Below are positions 1 to 7,682 of a DNA stretch of 64,000 nucleotides, piece by piece. The translations under genes and the position numbers were made by a program. Position 1 is the first letter of the stretch; each line of letters begins with the position of its first letter. The notes below the pieces were generated by a model. The model was not told the DNA's origin. It saw only the letters and a list, made by a program, of their open reading frames with translations, and made no database searches. Source of the DNA: an uncultured Lachnospiraceae bacterium (GTDB lineage Bacteria > Bacillota > Clostridia > Lachnospirales > Lachnospiraceae); assembly GCA_944380605.1 (NCBI GenBank), contig CALWIA010000034.1, positions 1 to 64,000 of the forward strand, read 5' to 3'.

Positions 1-63
1 CTCAGTTGGTGGAGTACGACCTTGCCAAGGTCGGGGTCGCGGGTTCGAGTCCCGTCTCGCGCT
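1..63 (+). tRNA. tRNA-Gly (GCC), 5' end cut by the window edge
   Basis: The anticodon arm CGACC / TTGCCAA / GGTCG gives anticodon GCC, which reads glycine codons. It is followed by a T arm (GCGGG, TTCGAGT, CCCGT), a 3' acceptor strand CTCGCGC and discriminator T at position 63. The 5' acceptor strand and part of the D arm lie outside the window. No CCA is encoded. Confidence 0.93.
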
Positions 64-81
64 CTTGAAAAGACAGTATGG

Positions 82-118
82 ATGCGGATTTCCGGAAACC
101 GGGAATCCGCATTTGGTT
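82..118 (+). terminator. Hairpin terminator after tRNA-Gly
   Basis: Arms ATGCGGATT (82-90) and AATCCGCAT (104-112) are perfectly complementary, with further internal pairing (CCGG). A weak T-rich run, TTTGGTTT, follows. It lies 19 bases after the tRNA. Confidence 0.6.
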
Positions 119-180
119 TACATAACGCGGATTCTTAAAGTATTTGCTTAACGTTTCCTTTTTCTCATTGACGCTGGCGG

Positions 181-400
181 TTATGCTGCAATCCGGATAT
201 AGACGATGAGAATGCTGTCGTCTGCCGCCGTGTGATTCCAGACTATTTTAAACAGCTGCTCTTTGGAAGAGAGGGCGATGGGGGGTCTCGTCTTTGAATA
301 GTTCCATGGTGGTGGTGTACTGGAAGGGCCCCTGAATCAGAATCTCAGAGAAGGCGGCGGAAGCCTGCGGCTTTATCAATCTGCAGATGGCCTTCGATAT
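181..400 (-). pseudogene. Unrecognised gene remnant with a frameshift at a run of six G/C
   Basis: On the minus strand one frame reads as coding-like sequence (it contains SEILIQGPFQYTTTMELFKD) from about 400 down to a run of six G (plus strand 280-285). A second frame then continues as ALSSKEQLFKIVWNHTAADD and ends at TAA (181-183). Removing one base from the homopolymer joins them into one C-terminal segment of about 70 residues. No start codon or upstream part remains: a stop lies just upstream, inside the 404-442 terminator. I do not recognise the family. It may be a decayed gene, or a sequencing error may add to the frame break. The rest of 119-400 shows nothing else. Confidence 0.42.
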
Positions 401-403
401 GTG

Positions 404-442
404 AAAAAAGCCTCATTTCCCGCCGGGAGATGGGGCTTTTTT
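404..442. terminator. Strong bidirectional terminator hairpin
   Basis: Arms AAAAAAGCCTCAT (404-416) and ATGGGGCTTTTTT (430-442) pair over 13 positions with one G:T wobble. A-rich and T-rich ends allow termination in both directions. It insulates the next gene from upstream transcription. Confidence 0.75.
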
Positions 443-446
443 CTGC

Positions 447-475
447 TTTCCATTTCTGCCGCAAGATGCTACAAT
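447..475 (+). promoter_or_regulatory. Sigma-A promoter for the ParB/BMP gene
   Basis: -35 TTTCCA (447-452), 17-base spacer, -10 TACAAT (470-475) with a TGC extended -10. The coding start at 521 follows about 40 bases downstream. Confidence 0.6.
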
Positions 476-520
476 GGAGAAAGCAGGTGTTGTATCGCAC
501 GGATCAGGAGGTTTGAGGCA

Positions 521-2470
521 ATGGCATTGTACGATTATTCAGGAGCCTTGCGGCTGGGAAAACGGCAGTATCAGGAATCGGTGCAGAAGGGAGAGTATCC
601 CTACCTGCCGGTACTGGACGACATCCTTTCTTATACGGATATTGTGTCGGAAGTCAGCCTGGGGGTTATGGACATTCCATTGGATAAAATCATAGGAACC
701 AGAACTGAAGGCAGGACCCGGGCGTTTGCCAGAAATTTCATGCCGCTGCTGCCGGAGAAGTCCGAGTTCGCGGCCAAGTGGGCGTCACTGTATGACCATC
801 AGATCGAAGAGGGCATTCACGATCCCATTGTGGCTTATGAGTTTATGAACCAGTTTTATGTGCAGGAAGGCAATAAGCGGGTCAGCGTCATGAAATACGT
901 GGGCGCCTACAGCATTTCCGGATCCGTGACCCGTCTGCTGCCGAAAAAGACGGACGACAAGGACATCCGCCTGTACTACGCGTTTCTGGAATTTTACCAG
1001 GTTTCCTTCAACTGCGACGTGTGGTTCAGCAAGGAGGAAAGCTATCAGAAGCTGCTGGAAATCATGGGCAAGACGCCGGGAGAGGTCTGGCCGGAGGACG
1101 AGCGGCAGCTGTTTAAATCGGTGTACGACCGCTTTGCCAGAGTATTCCGCCAGGCCGGCGGGGACAAGCTGGACCTGACCTGTTCCGACGCGTTCCTGAT
1201 TTATATGGAGATCTTCGGCTACGAGGAGATGAAGGAGCAGACGGAGAAACAGATGCTCCAGGAACTGCAGAAGATGTGGGAGGAAGTGCAGCTGGCGGCC
1301 AGCGGCGGCCAGGTGGAACTGGTGCAGGAGCCGGAGCAGGAGGAAGGCGAGCACAAGCCGTCCCTGCTGAACTGGCTGTTCCCGTCCAATACCATAGAGC
1401 CGGAGATGCTCAAAATCGGATTTATTTATATGAAGACGCCGGATACGTCCAGCTGGACTTATGCCCACGAACTGGGGCGGCTGCATCTGGAGCAGGTGTT
1501 CCAGGGCAGAGTCCGGACCAAGGCGTTTGCCGGAGCGGATACGGAAGAAGATGTGGAGAAGGCCATCGAAGAGGCCATCGAGTCCGGATGCAACACCCTG
1601 TTTACCACAGGGCCGCAGATGGTCAACCAGAGCGTGCGTTCGGCGATTCAGCATCCGGAGGTGCGGATTTACAACTGTTCCATCCGCATGTCCTATTCTT
1701 CCATCTGCACCTACTATGCCCGGATGTACGAATCCAAGTTTCTTATGGGCGCCATTGCGGCGGCCATGTGCCGGTCGGATAAGCTGGGCTACGTGGCGGA
1801 TTATCCCATATACGGAACGCTTGCCAACGTCAACGCCTTTGCCATGGGCGCCCGGATGATCAACCCGGAAGTGAAGGTGTACCTGGAGTGGTCCCGGCTG
1901 AAAGACCAGGACGCCAGGAAAAACCTGGAAAACGAAGGCATCCGGTATATTTCGGGAGACGATATGATCACGCCGGAACACGCTTCCCGGGAGTACGGCC
2001 TCTACGTAAAGCGGGAAGACGGAACCGTGGACAATCTGGCGATGCCGGTATGGCACTGGGGAAAATTTTATGAGCGGATTATCCGCAACATCTGCCGGGG
2101 CACGGACGAGGCGGATTCCCTGAAGGGCAAGAAAGCGGTGAACTACTGGTGGGGCATGTCGGCGGACGTGATCGACGTTATCTGCGCCCAGGATATTCCC
2201 CACGGCACCCATCGGCTGATCGATTTTCTCAAAAGCGCCATCCGCGCCGGAAGTTTTCATCCCTTCGACGGACTGATCTATTCCCAGAACGGCGTGGTGC
2301 AGTGCAAAGAGGGAGAGAGCCTGGGACCGCTGGAGATTATTACCATGAACTGGCTGGCGGAGAATGTGGAAGGCCGGCTGCCGGAATACGAGGAACTGAC
2401 GGAAGAGGCGCAGGCGCTGGTGCGGCTGCAGGGCATCCATGTGGACGAAAGTGAAAAGACGGAGGACTGA
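521..2470 (+). CDS. Cytoplasmic ParB/Srx-like domain fused to a BMP (PnrA-like) ligand-binding domain
   Basis: 649 residues. The start ATG at 521 is chosen because AGGAGG (506-511) sits 9 bases upstream. The N-terminal part contains DIPLDKIIGT (51-60) and QEGNKRVSV (115-123), which match the ParB/sulfiredoxin-like pattern of a beta strand followed by an [DE]GN.R motif. From about residue 292 (LKIGFIYMKTPD) it resembles the BMP/PnrA family, which binds purine nucleosides in ABC importers. There is no signal peptide or lipobox, so it should be cytoplasmic and is more likely a sensor than a transporter binding protein. A metallophosphoesterase gene follows after 3 bases, suggesting a shared operon. 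The domain calls are by motif and by eye; ligand and partner are unknown. Confidence 0.75.
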   Translation: MALYDYSGALRLGKRQYQESVQKGEYPYLPVLDDILSYTDIVSEVSLGVMDIPLDKIIGTRTEGRTRAFARNFMPLLPEKSEFAAKWASLYDHQIEEGIHDPIVAYEFMNQFYVQEGNKRVSVMKYVGAYSISGSVTRLLPKKTDDKDIRLYYAFLEFYQVSFNCDVWFSKEESYQKLLEIMGKTPGEVWPEDERQLFKSVYDRFARVFRQAGGDKLDLTCSDAFLIYMEIFGYEEMKEQTEKQMLQELQKMWEEVQLAASGGQVELVQEPEQEEGEHKPSLLNWLFPSNTIEPEMLKIGFIYMKTPDTSSWTYAHELGRLHLEQVFQGRVRTKAFAGADTEEDVEKAIEEAIESGCNTLFTTGPQMVNQSVRSAIQHPEVRIYNCSIRMSYSSICTYYARMYESKFLMGAIAAAMCRSDKLGYVADYPIYGTLANVNAFAMGARMINPEVKVYLEWSRLKDQDARKNLENEGIRYISGDDMITPEHASREYGLYVKREDGTVDNLAMPVWHWGKFYERIIRNICRGTDEADSLKGKKAVNYWWGMSADVIDVICAQDIPHGTHRLIDFLKSAIRAGSFHPFDGLIYSQNGVVQCKEGESLGPLEIITMNWLAENVEGRLPEYEELTEEAQALVRLQGIHVDESEKTED

Positions 2471-2473
2471 CCC

Positions 2474-3088
2474 ATGAACATCATGGTATTGGCAGACCAT
2501 GAATCGAAAATACTGTACGATTACTATGACCCGGAGCGGATGAAGGATATCGATCTGATCATATCCTGCGGAGATCTGGAACCCAATTACCTGACCTTTT
2601 TTGCCACTCTTTGCCACGCCCCGGTGCTGTATGTGCGGGGAAATCACGATGGCAAGTACGGCAGCAGGCCGCCGGAAGGCTGCATCTGCATCGAAGACGA
2701 TATCTACGTGTTCCAGGGCGTGCGGATTATGGGGCTGGGAGGCTCTATGGAGTACATTCCCGGCTCCCCCAATCAGTATACGGAGCTGGCCATGTGGTTC
2801 CGGATCATCCGGATGTGGTGGAAGCTGCTGCGGCGCAGAGGATTTGACATTCTGGTGACCCACGCGCCGGCCTATGAGGTCAACGATATGCAGGACCTGC
2901 CCCATCGGGGGTTCAAGTGCTTCCGGACGCTGATGGAAAAGTTCCATCCGAAGCTGTTTCTGCACGGGCATGTGCACGCTACATACGGAGCCGGCAAATT
3001 CAAGCGGAAGGACCGGTTCTGCGAGACAACGGTAATCAACGCCTATGATTTTTACGTGGTGGAATATCCGCCGGAACATCAGGGATGA
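2474..3088 (+). CDS. Calcineurin-like metallophosphoesterase
   Basis: 204 residues, probably a cytoplasmic phosphoesterase using two divalent metals. Metallophosphoesterase motifs are present in order: ISCGDLE (about 30-36), VRGNHDGK, VTHAP and LHGHVH near the end. The first motif is ADHES rather than the usual DxH, as in some clostridial subfamilies. GGAGG (2461-2465) lies inside the end of the upstream gene with 8-base spacing, so it is translated from the same message as the ParB/BMP protein. The substrate cannot be predicted; a cyclic nucleotide or nucleoside phosphate would fit the neighbour's nucleoside-binding fold, but that is inference. Confidence 0.82.
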   Translation: MNIMVLADHESKILYDYYDPERMKDIDLIISCGDLEPNYLTFFATLCHAPVLYVRGNHDGKYGSRPPEGCICIEDDIYVFQGVRIMGLGGSMEYIPGSPNQYTELAMWFRIIRMWWKLLRRRGFDILVTHAPAYEVNDMQDLPHRGFKCFRTLMEKFHPKLFLHGHVHATYGAGKFKRKDRFCETTVINAYDFYVVEYPPEHQG

Positions 3089-3105
3089 CAGAAAGAGAAT
3101 CAAAT

Positions 3106-3134
3106 AAAAGACTGCGGCCGTTCCGCAGTCTTTT
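3106..3134 (+). terminator. Rho-independent terminator
   Basis: AAAAGACTGCGG (3106-3117) pairs with CCGCAGTCTTTT (3123-3134) around a 5-base loop. It ends the two-gene unit above. Confidence 0.88.
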
Positions 3135-3160
3135 GCGGTAAAGCAGAAAGGATTTTGTGA

Positions 3161-4894
3161 ATGAAAAAAGAAAAGGGCAGAAGCAGAAAGAAGAAGCCTT
3201 TTCCGGTGAAGGCTGTGGCCGCCGCGCTGGCAGCGGTGCTGGCGGCCGCGGGAGGCTATTACATATATCTGAGCCGCCAGTACCAGACGGTATTTTTCCC
3301 CAATACGGTGATCAACGGCATTCCGGTGTCCCACAAGACGGTGGAAGAGGTCAAGGACATGATCGCTTCCGGCATCGACGGATATGTGCTGACCATTGAG
3401 GGAAGAGGCGGGGACCAGGCGCAGATTTCCGGAGAGGAAATCGGGCTGCACGCGGAGTTTGACGGGAGCCTGGAAGCCTATCTGGCGCAGCAGGAGCCGC
3501 TGGAGTGGTGGCGGCACCGCGGCGAAACGGAAGAATACCAGATCTCGGCTATGGTGGTCTATGAGGAAGAACGTATGCAGGAAGCGCTGGATGGCCTGGT
3601 GTTTTTTGAAGAGTCTTACGGGCAGGCGCCGGCGGACGCGTATCTGTCGGAATACGTTCCGGGGGAAGGGTACCGCGTCGTTCCGGAGCAGCAGGGAAAT
3701 CTGCTGAACCGGGAAGCGGCGGAAGCGGGAATCCGGCAGGCGGTGACCACGCTGCAGACGGAGCTGTCCCTGGAAGAACTGGACGCGTATGAGAAACCGG
3801 CGGTGACGCGGGAGGACGAGAAACTGAACGCGCTGGCCCAGCAGCTGAATACCTGCGCCGGCACCACGGTAACGTACGTGTTCGGCGACCGGCGGGAGGT
3901 GCTGGACGGCAATACCATTTCCCAGTGGCTGTCGGTAACCGACAGCGGGGAAGTGAGCCTCAGCACGGAAGCGGTGGCCGCGTATGTGAAAAATCTGGCT
4001 TCCGAATACAATACGGCTTACCAGTCCAAGAAACTGAAAACTTCTTACGGGAAAACCGTGACTATAACGGGCGGATTTTATGGCTGGCGGATCAATCAGG
4101 GCGCGGAAACCGACGCGCTGTACCAGCTGATTCTGGCCGGGGAACAGACGGAGCGGGAGCCGGTGTATTCCCAGACGGCCCAGAGCCACGGGGAAAACGA
4201 TTACGGCAATACCTATGTGGAGATCAACCTGACGGCCCAGCATCTGTTTTTCTATAAAGATGGAAAGCTGATTGTGGAATCGGATTTTGTGTCCGGCAAC
4301 GCCTCCAAGGGATACGATACGCCGGCCGGCGCGTATCCGCTGACGTATAAGGAGCGGGATGCGGTGCTGAAAGGGGAGGATTACCGGACGCCGGTGGATT
4401 ACTGGATGCCTTTTAATGGAAACATCGGCATGCACGACGCCTCCTGGCGGTCCTCTTTTGGGGGAACCATTTACAAAACCAACGGCTCCCACGGGTGTGT
4501 GAACCTGCCTCCGGCGGCGGCCAAGGTGATCTTTGAAAATATTTCCGCCGGCATGCCGGTGCTGTGCTATCATCTGGAAGGTACGGAAGGCGGCAGCTTG
4601 TCGGAAGGACAGCAGGAGAAGCCGGCGGAGACCACGACGGCAGCAGAGACCACGACGGCGGCGGAGACCACCACGGCGGCAGAGACCACGACGGCGGCGG
4701 AGACCACGACGGCAGCGGAGACCACGACGGCGGCGGAGACCACCACGGCGGCGGAGACCACGACGGCAGCGGAGACCACCGCGGCAGCGGGTCCGTCGGG
4801 TCCGGGAGAGACGGCAGGCCCGTCGGGTCCTGGAGAGACGGCAGGCCCTGCGGGCCCGGGAGAGACCGGCGGCCCGGTAGGGCCGGGCGTATAG
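3161..4894 (+). CDS. Membrane-anchored L,D-transpeptidase (YkuD) with repetitive Thr/Ala and collagen-like tail
   Basis: 577 residues. ATG 3161 follows AAAGGA (3147-3152) at 8 bases. A basic N-terminus and one membrane segment (about 17-38) place the rest outside the cell. A long central region of about 290 residues resembles the peptidoglycan-binding domains that precede clostridial YkuD domains. The catalytic domain carries GMHDASWR and SHGCVN, with His444 and nucleophile Cys446; this family makes 3-3 cross-links in peptidoglycan or attaches proteins. From residue 490 the tail has eight ETTTAA units plus a variant, then GPSGPGETA-type repeats to the stop. The tail is probably a wall-spanning or glycosylated stalk (inference). 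It is a single gene preceded and followed by terminator or promoter sequence. Confidence 0.88.
   Translation: MKKEKGRSRKKKPFPVKAVAAALAAVLAAAGGYYIYLSRQYQTVFFPNTVINGIPVSHKTVEEVKDMIASGIDGYVLTIEGRGGDQAQISGEEIGLHAEFDGSLEAYLAQQEPLEWWRHRGETEEYQISAMVVYEEERMQEALDGLVFFEESYGQAPADAYLSEYVPGEGYRVVPEQQGNLLNREAAEAGIRQAVTTLQTELSLEELDAYEKPAVTREDEKLNALAQQLNTCAGTTVTYVFGDRREVLDGNTISQWLSVTDSGEVSLSTEAVAAYVKNLASEYNTAYQSKKLKTSYGKTVTITGGFYGWRINQGAETDALYQLILAGEQTEREPVYSQTAQSHGENDYGNTYVEINLTAQHLFFYKDGKLIVESDFVSGNASKGYDTPAGAYPLTYKERDAVLKGEDYRTPVDYWMPFNGNIGMHDASWRSSFGGTIYKTNGSHGCVNLPPAAAKVIFENISAGMPVLCYHLEGTEGGSLSEGQQEKPAETTTAAETTTAAETTTAAETTTAAETTTAAETTTAAETTTAAETTTAAETTAAAGPSGPGETAGPSGPGETAGPAGPGETGGPVGPGV
4628..4789 (+). 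repeat. In-gene tandem repeat, nine 18-bp units
   Basis: Units of the type GAGACCACGACGGCGGCG repeat nine times with third-base variation and encode ETTTAA. They are followed by 27-bp collagen-like units encoding GPSGPGETA. Because 18 is a multiple of 3, copy-number change keeps the frame. Confidence 0.9.
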
Positions 4895-4915
4895 AAGCGG
4901 CTGCAGAGGGCGCTT

Positions 4916-4957
4916 TCCCTTCTTTTTTTCCTGGATTTCTTGACAAAAAAGAAGGGA
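4916..4957. repeat. 13-bp inverted repeat overlapping the next promoter
   Basis: TCCCTTCTTTTTT (from 4916) is complementary to AAAAAAGAAGGGA (4945-4957). The right arm lies between the -35 and -10 of the promoter at 4940-4969. It could be an operator or a weak terminator for the transpeptidase gene. Confidence 0.6.
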
Positions 4958-4969
4958 ATACTCTATAAT
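4940..4969 (+). promoter_or_regulatory. Consensus sigma-A promoter for the amino-acid ABC operon
   Basis: -35 TTGACA (4940-4945), 18-base spacer, -10 TATAAT (4964-4969). Both hexamers are perfect matches. The leader is about 65 bases to the start at 5041. Confidence 0.85.
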
Positions 4970-5040
4970 GTAGCTATTTCTGTGATACAGGCGCAAAAAC
5001 CGGGCGTCTGGGTGAATAAAAAGGTGAGGAGAACAGGATT

Positions 5041-5949
5041 ATGAGAAAGTATGTGAGAAAAGCAGCAGGTATTCTGGCGGCTGTGGCGCTGGCAGCGTCT
5101 ATGACAGCCTGTTCAGGTTCGGCAGAGGACAATTCCGGCGCGCCGGCGCAGGAGAACGCGGGCGAAGAGAACGCGGCAGACTCCGAAGGAACGGCAGACC
5201 GGAAGGTGCTGCGGGTGGCCATGGAGTGCGCCTACGCGCCTTACAACTGGACCCAGGCCGACGATTCCAACGGTGCGGTGCCCATTGCGGACAGTAACGA
5301 ATATGCCTATGGATATGACGTGATGATGGCCAAAAAGATCTGCGAAGAGCTGGGATGGGATCTGGAAATCGTGCGTCTGGACTGGGATTCCCTGGTTCCG
5401 GCGGTGCAGAGCGGCCAGGCGGACTGCGCCATTGCCGGCCAGTCCATTACTTCCGAACGGCTGGAAGCGGTGGATTTCAGCGAACCCTATTATTACGCGA
5501 CGATTGTGACCCTGGTAAAGGCAGACGGCCCTTACGCGGACGCCGCCAGCGTGGCGGATCTGGCGGGCGCTACCTGCACCTCTCAGATGAGCACCATCTG
5601 GTATGACACCTGCCTGCCGCAGATCCCCGACGCCAATATTCTTTCGGCCACGGCCAGCGCGCCGGATATGCTGATGTCTCTGGCTTCCGGCATGTGCGAT
5701 CTGGTGGTGACGGACAATCCCACGGGCAAAGGCGCTCTGGTGGCGTATCCGGAGTTCAAGATGCTGGAATTCGGCGGCGGTGAGAACGATTTCCAGGTGA
5801 CGGAGGAAGACATCAACATCGGCATTTCCATACAGAAGGGCAATACGGAACTGAAAGAGGCGCTGGACAGCGTGCTGTCCAAGATGACGGAAGAAGATTT
5901 TTCCGCGATGATGGACGAAGCGATTTCCGTACAGCCGCTGGCCGGCTGA
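5041..5949 (+). CDS. Amino-acid ABC transporter substrate-binding lipoprotein (family 3)
   Basis: 302 residues. The N-terminal signal peptide ends in a lipobox, SMTAC, with Cys about residue 23, followed by a Gly/Ser/Glu-rich linker. The mature domain starts with VLRVAMECAYAPYNW and has YGYDVMMAKKICEELG and DFSEPYYY, the signature pattern of bacterial solute-binding family 3 (polar amino acids). GTGAGGAG (5024-5031) precedes the ATG. It is the first gene of a three-gene importer with the permease and ATPase downstream. The ligand is a polar amino acid or opine-like compound; sequence alone does not fix which. Confidence 0.92.
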   Translation: MRKYVRKAAGILAAVALAASMTACSGSAEDNSGAPAQENAGEENAADSEGTADRKVLRVAMECAYAPYNWTQADDSNGAVPIADSNEYAYGYDVMMAKKICEELGWDLEIVRLDWDSLVPAVQSGQADCAIAGQSITSERLEAVDFSEPYYYATIVTLVKADGPYADAASVADLAGATCTSQMSTIWYDTCLPQIPDANILSATASAPDMLMSLASGMCDLVVTDNPTGKGALVAYPEFKMLEFGGGENDFQVTEEDINIGISIQKGNTELKEALDSVLSKMTEEDFSAMMDEAISVQPLAG

Positions 5950-6014
5950 CGCCGGTCCGGCAGAATCGGAGCCTGTCCCGGCGGGGCAGAGATCAGACAA
6001 AGGAGTAGGGGAAT

Positions 6015-6806
6015 ATGCCAACAGATTTTTTCGGCGGCGTCGTGACGGTATTTCAGGAGTATGGAGTATCCATGCTGGAAGGCGCGGTGGCCAGCCTGCG
6101 CATCGCCATGGTGGGCACCATTGTGGGATGTCTCATCGGATTCGCGGTGGGGCTGGTGCAGACCATACCGGTTACAGATAAGGACAACCCGGTGAAACGG
6201 GCGGTGCTCTGGGCGGTGAAGCTGGTGCTCAATGTATATGTGGAGTTTTTCCGGGGAACGCCGATGATGGCGCAGGCCATGTTTATCTACTACGGCCTGC
6301 TGCCGCTTCTGGGGCTGCGGCTGACCATTTGGCAGGCGGCGTATTTTATCCTGTCCATCAACACCGGCGCCTATATGGCGGAGACGGTGCGGGGCGGCAT
6401 TCTGTCCATTGATTCGGGGCAGACGGAAGGCGCCATGGCCATCGGCATGAATCATGTGCAGACCATGCTGTACGTGATCCTGCCCCAGGCGCTGCGCAAC
6501 ATCATGCCGCAGATCGGCAACAACCTGATCATCAATATCAAGGACAGCTGCGTGCTGTCGGTGATCGGCGTGGCGGAACTGCTGTACAAGACCAAAGCGG
6601 CGGCAGGCGCGCTGTACAAGAACTTTGAGACCTATACCATCGCCATGATCATCTACTTTATCATGACGTTTACCTGCTCCCGGATTCTGCGGTGGCTGGA
6701 AAACCGCATGGATGGTTCCGACAACTACGACCTGGCCACGACGGACACCCTGGCGCATACCAGCGGCATGTACCGGTACCAGGAGAAGAAGGGGGATGAA
6801 GGCTGA
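6015..6806 (+). CDS. Amino-acid ABC transporter permease (HisM/GlnP type)
   Basis: 263 residues with about five membrane segments. The region [10 protein letters not shown] and the EAA-type loop ([22 protein letters not shown]) are typical of polar amino-acid permeases and contact the ATPase. AAAGGAG just upstream supports ATG 6015. The last base of its TGA is shared with the start of the ATPase gene, so the two are translationally coupled. The C-terminus is extended by about 25 polar residues after the last membrane segment. Confidence 0.93.
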   Translation: MPTDFFGGVVTVFQEYGVSMLEGAVASLRIAMVGTIVGCLIGFAVGLVQTIPVTDKDNPVKRAVLWAVKLVLNVYVEFFRGTPMMAQAMFIYYGLLPLLGLRLTIWQAAYFILSINTGAYMAETVRGGILSIDSGQTEGAMAIGMNHVQTMLYVILPQALRNIMPQIGNNLIINIKDSCVLSVIGVAELLYKTKAAAGALYKNFETYTIAMIIYFIMTFTCSRILRWLENRMDGSDNYDLATTDTLAHTSGMYRYQEKKGDEG

Positions 6807-7549
6807 TGGGAGCAGACAAGGTGATAGAGGTCCGGCACTTAAGCAAGGCGTTCGGCAAGCATGTGGTGCTGAAGGATATTGATTTCACGGTTTCCAGCGG
6901 AGACGTGACCTGCATCATCGGCGCTTCCGGATCCGGAAAGTCCACGCTGCTGCGGTGCATCAACATGCTGGAGACGCCTACCACGGGAGAAATCTTGTTT
7001 CATGAGAAAAACATCACGGACCGGGGGGTCAACGTGCCCCAGTACCGTTCCAAGGTGGGCATGGTGTTTCAGCAGTTCAATCTGTTCAACAATATGACCG
7101 TGCTGGAAAACTGCATGGTAGGGCAGACGAAGGTGCTGAAAAAGAAAAAAGAAGAGGCGCACAAAAGCGCCATGTATTATCTGGAAAAGGTGGGAATGGC
7201 GCCGTATATCAACGCCAGGCCCCGGCAGATTTCCGGCGGCCAGAAGCAGCGGGTGGCCATTGCCAGGGCGCTGGCCATGGAACCGGAGGTGCTGCTGTTC
7301 GACGAGCCCACTTCCGCGCTGGATCCCCAGATGGTGGGAGAGGTGCTGGAGGTCATGCGGACGCTGGCAAAGGAAGGGCTGACCATGATTATCGTCACCC
7401 ATGAAATGGCATTTGCCAGAGACGTTTCCAGCCATGTGGTGTTTATGGCGGATGGCATTATTGAGGAAGAAGGCACGCCGGAGCAGCTGTTCGGTTCGCC
7501 GAAAAAGGCGAAGACCCAGGAATTTTTAAGCAGATTCCGCAACGGCTGA
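6806..7549 (+). CDS. Amino-acid ABC transporter ATP-binding protein (GlnQ type)
   Basis: 247 residues. Walker [10 protein letters not shown] (about 37-45), Q-loop FQQFNLF, signature ISGGQKQR, Walker [12 protein letters not shown] and switch His in VTHEM are all intact. The start ATG overlaps the permease stop (TGATG). It powers the importer made with the two preceding genes. The operon ends at a terminator 17 bases downstream. Confidence 0.95.
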   Translation: MGADKVIEVRHLSKAFGKHVVLKDIDFTVSSGDVTCIIGASGSGKSTLLRCINMLETPTTGEILFHEKNITDRGVNVPQYRSKVGMVFQQFNLFNNMTVLENCMVGQTKVLKKKKEEAHKSAMYYLEKVGMAPYINARPRQISGGQKQRVAIARALAMEPEVLLFDEPTSALDPQMVGEVLEVMRTLAKEGLTMIIVTHEMAFARDVSSHVVFMADGIIEEEGTPEQLFGSPKKAKTQEFLSRFRNG

Positions 7550-7566
7550 GAAGAGACGCAGCAAAG

Positions 7567-7597
7567 AAAAGCTGCCGCAGGGAACGCGGCAGCTTTT
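7567..7597 (+). terminator. Rho-independent terminator of the amino-acid ABC operon
   Basis: AAAAGCTGCCGC (7567-7578) pairs with GCGGCAGCTTTT (7586-7597) across a 7-base loop. Confidence 0.88.
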
Positions 7598-7605
7598 GCA
7601 GTTTC

Positions 7606-7619
7606 CGAACAAATGTTTG
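7606..7619 (+). promoter_or_regulatory. LexA (SOS) box of uvrA
   Basis: CGAACAAATGTTTG matches the Gram-positive LexA/DinR consensus CGAACRNRYGTTYG at every defined position. It overlaps the -35 of the uvrA promoter, so LexA would block polymerase until DNA damage. Confidence 0.85.
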
Positions 7620-7645
7620 CAAAATAAAAATCCATGTGGTATGAT
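7617..7645 (+). promoter_or_regulatory. uvrA promoter
   Basis: -35 TTGCAA (7617-7622), 17-base spacer, -10 TATGAT (7640-7645). The weak -35 overlaps the LexA box. Confidence 0.75.
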
Positions 7646-7682
7646 GGGATTCGGAACAGAAAACAGCAAGAGGAGTTTGAGA

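Noticed and set aside
1-400. Integrated element at tRNA-Gly
   Set aside because: A gene remnant lies beside the tRNA, but there is no integrase, no direct repeat of the tRNA 3' end in the first 400 bases, and no phage-like genes.
4628-4789. CRISPR-like array
   Set aside because: Units are 18 bp, contiguous, without spacers, and in frame with the transpeptidase gene. No cas genes are nearby.
785-4996. A 1403-codon open frame on the minus strand
   Set aside because: It lies wholly antisense to three well-supported genes, is Arg/His/Leu-rich with repeats caused by the sense tandem repeats, and has no family signature. High GC in third positions creates such shadow frames.
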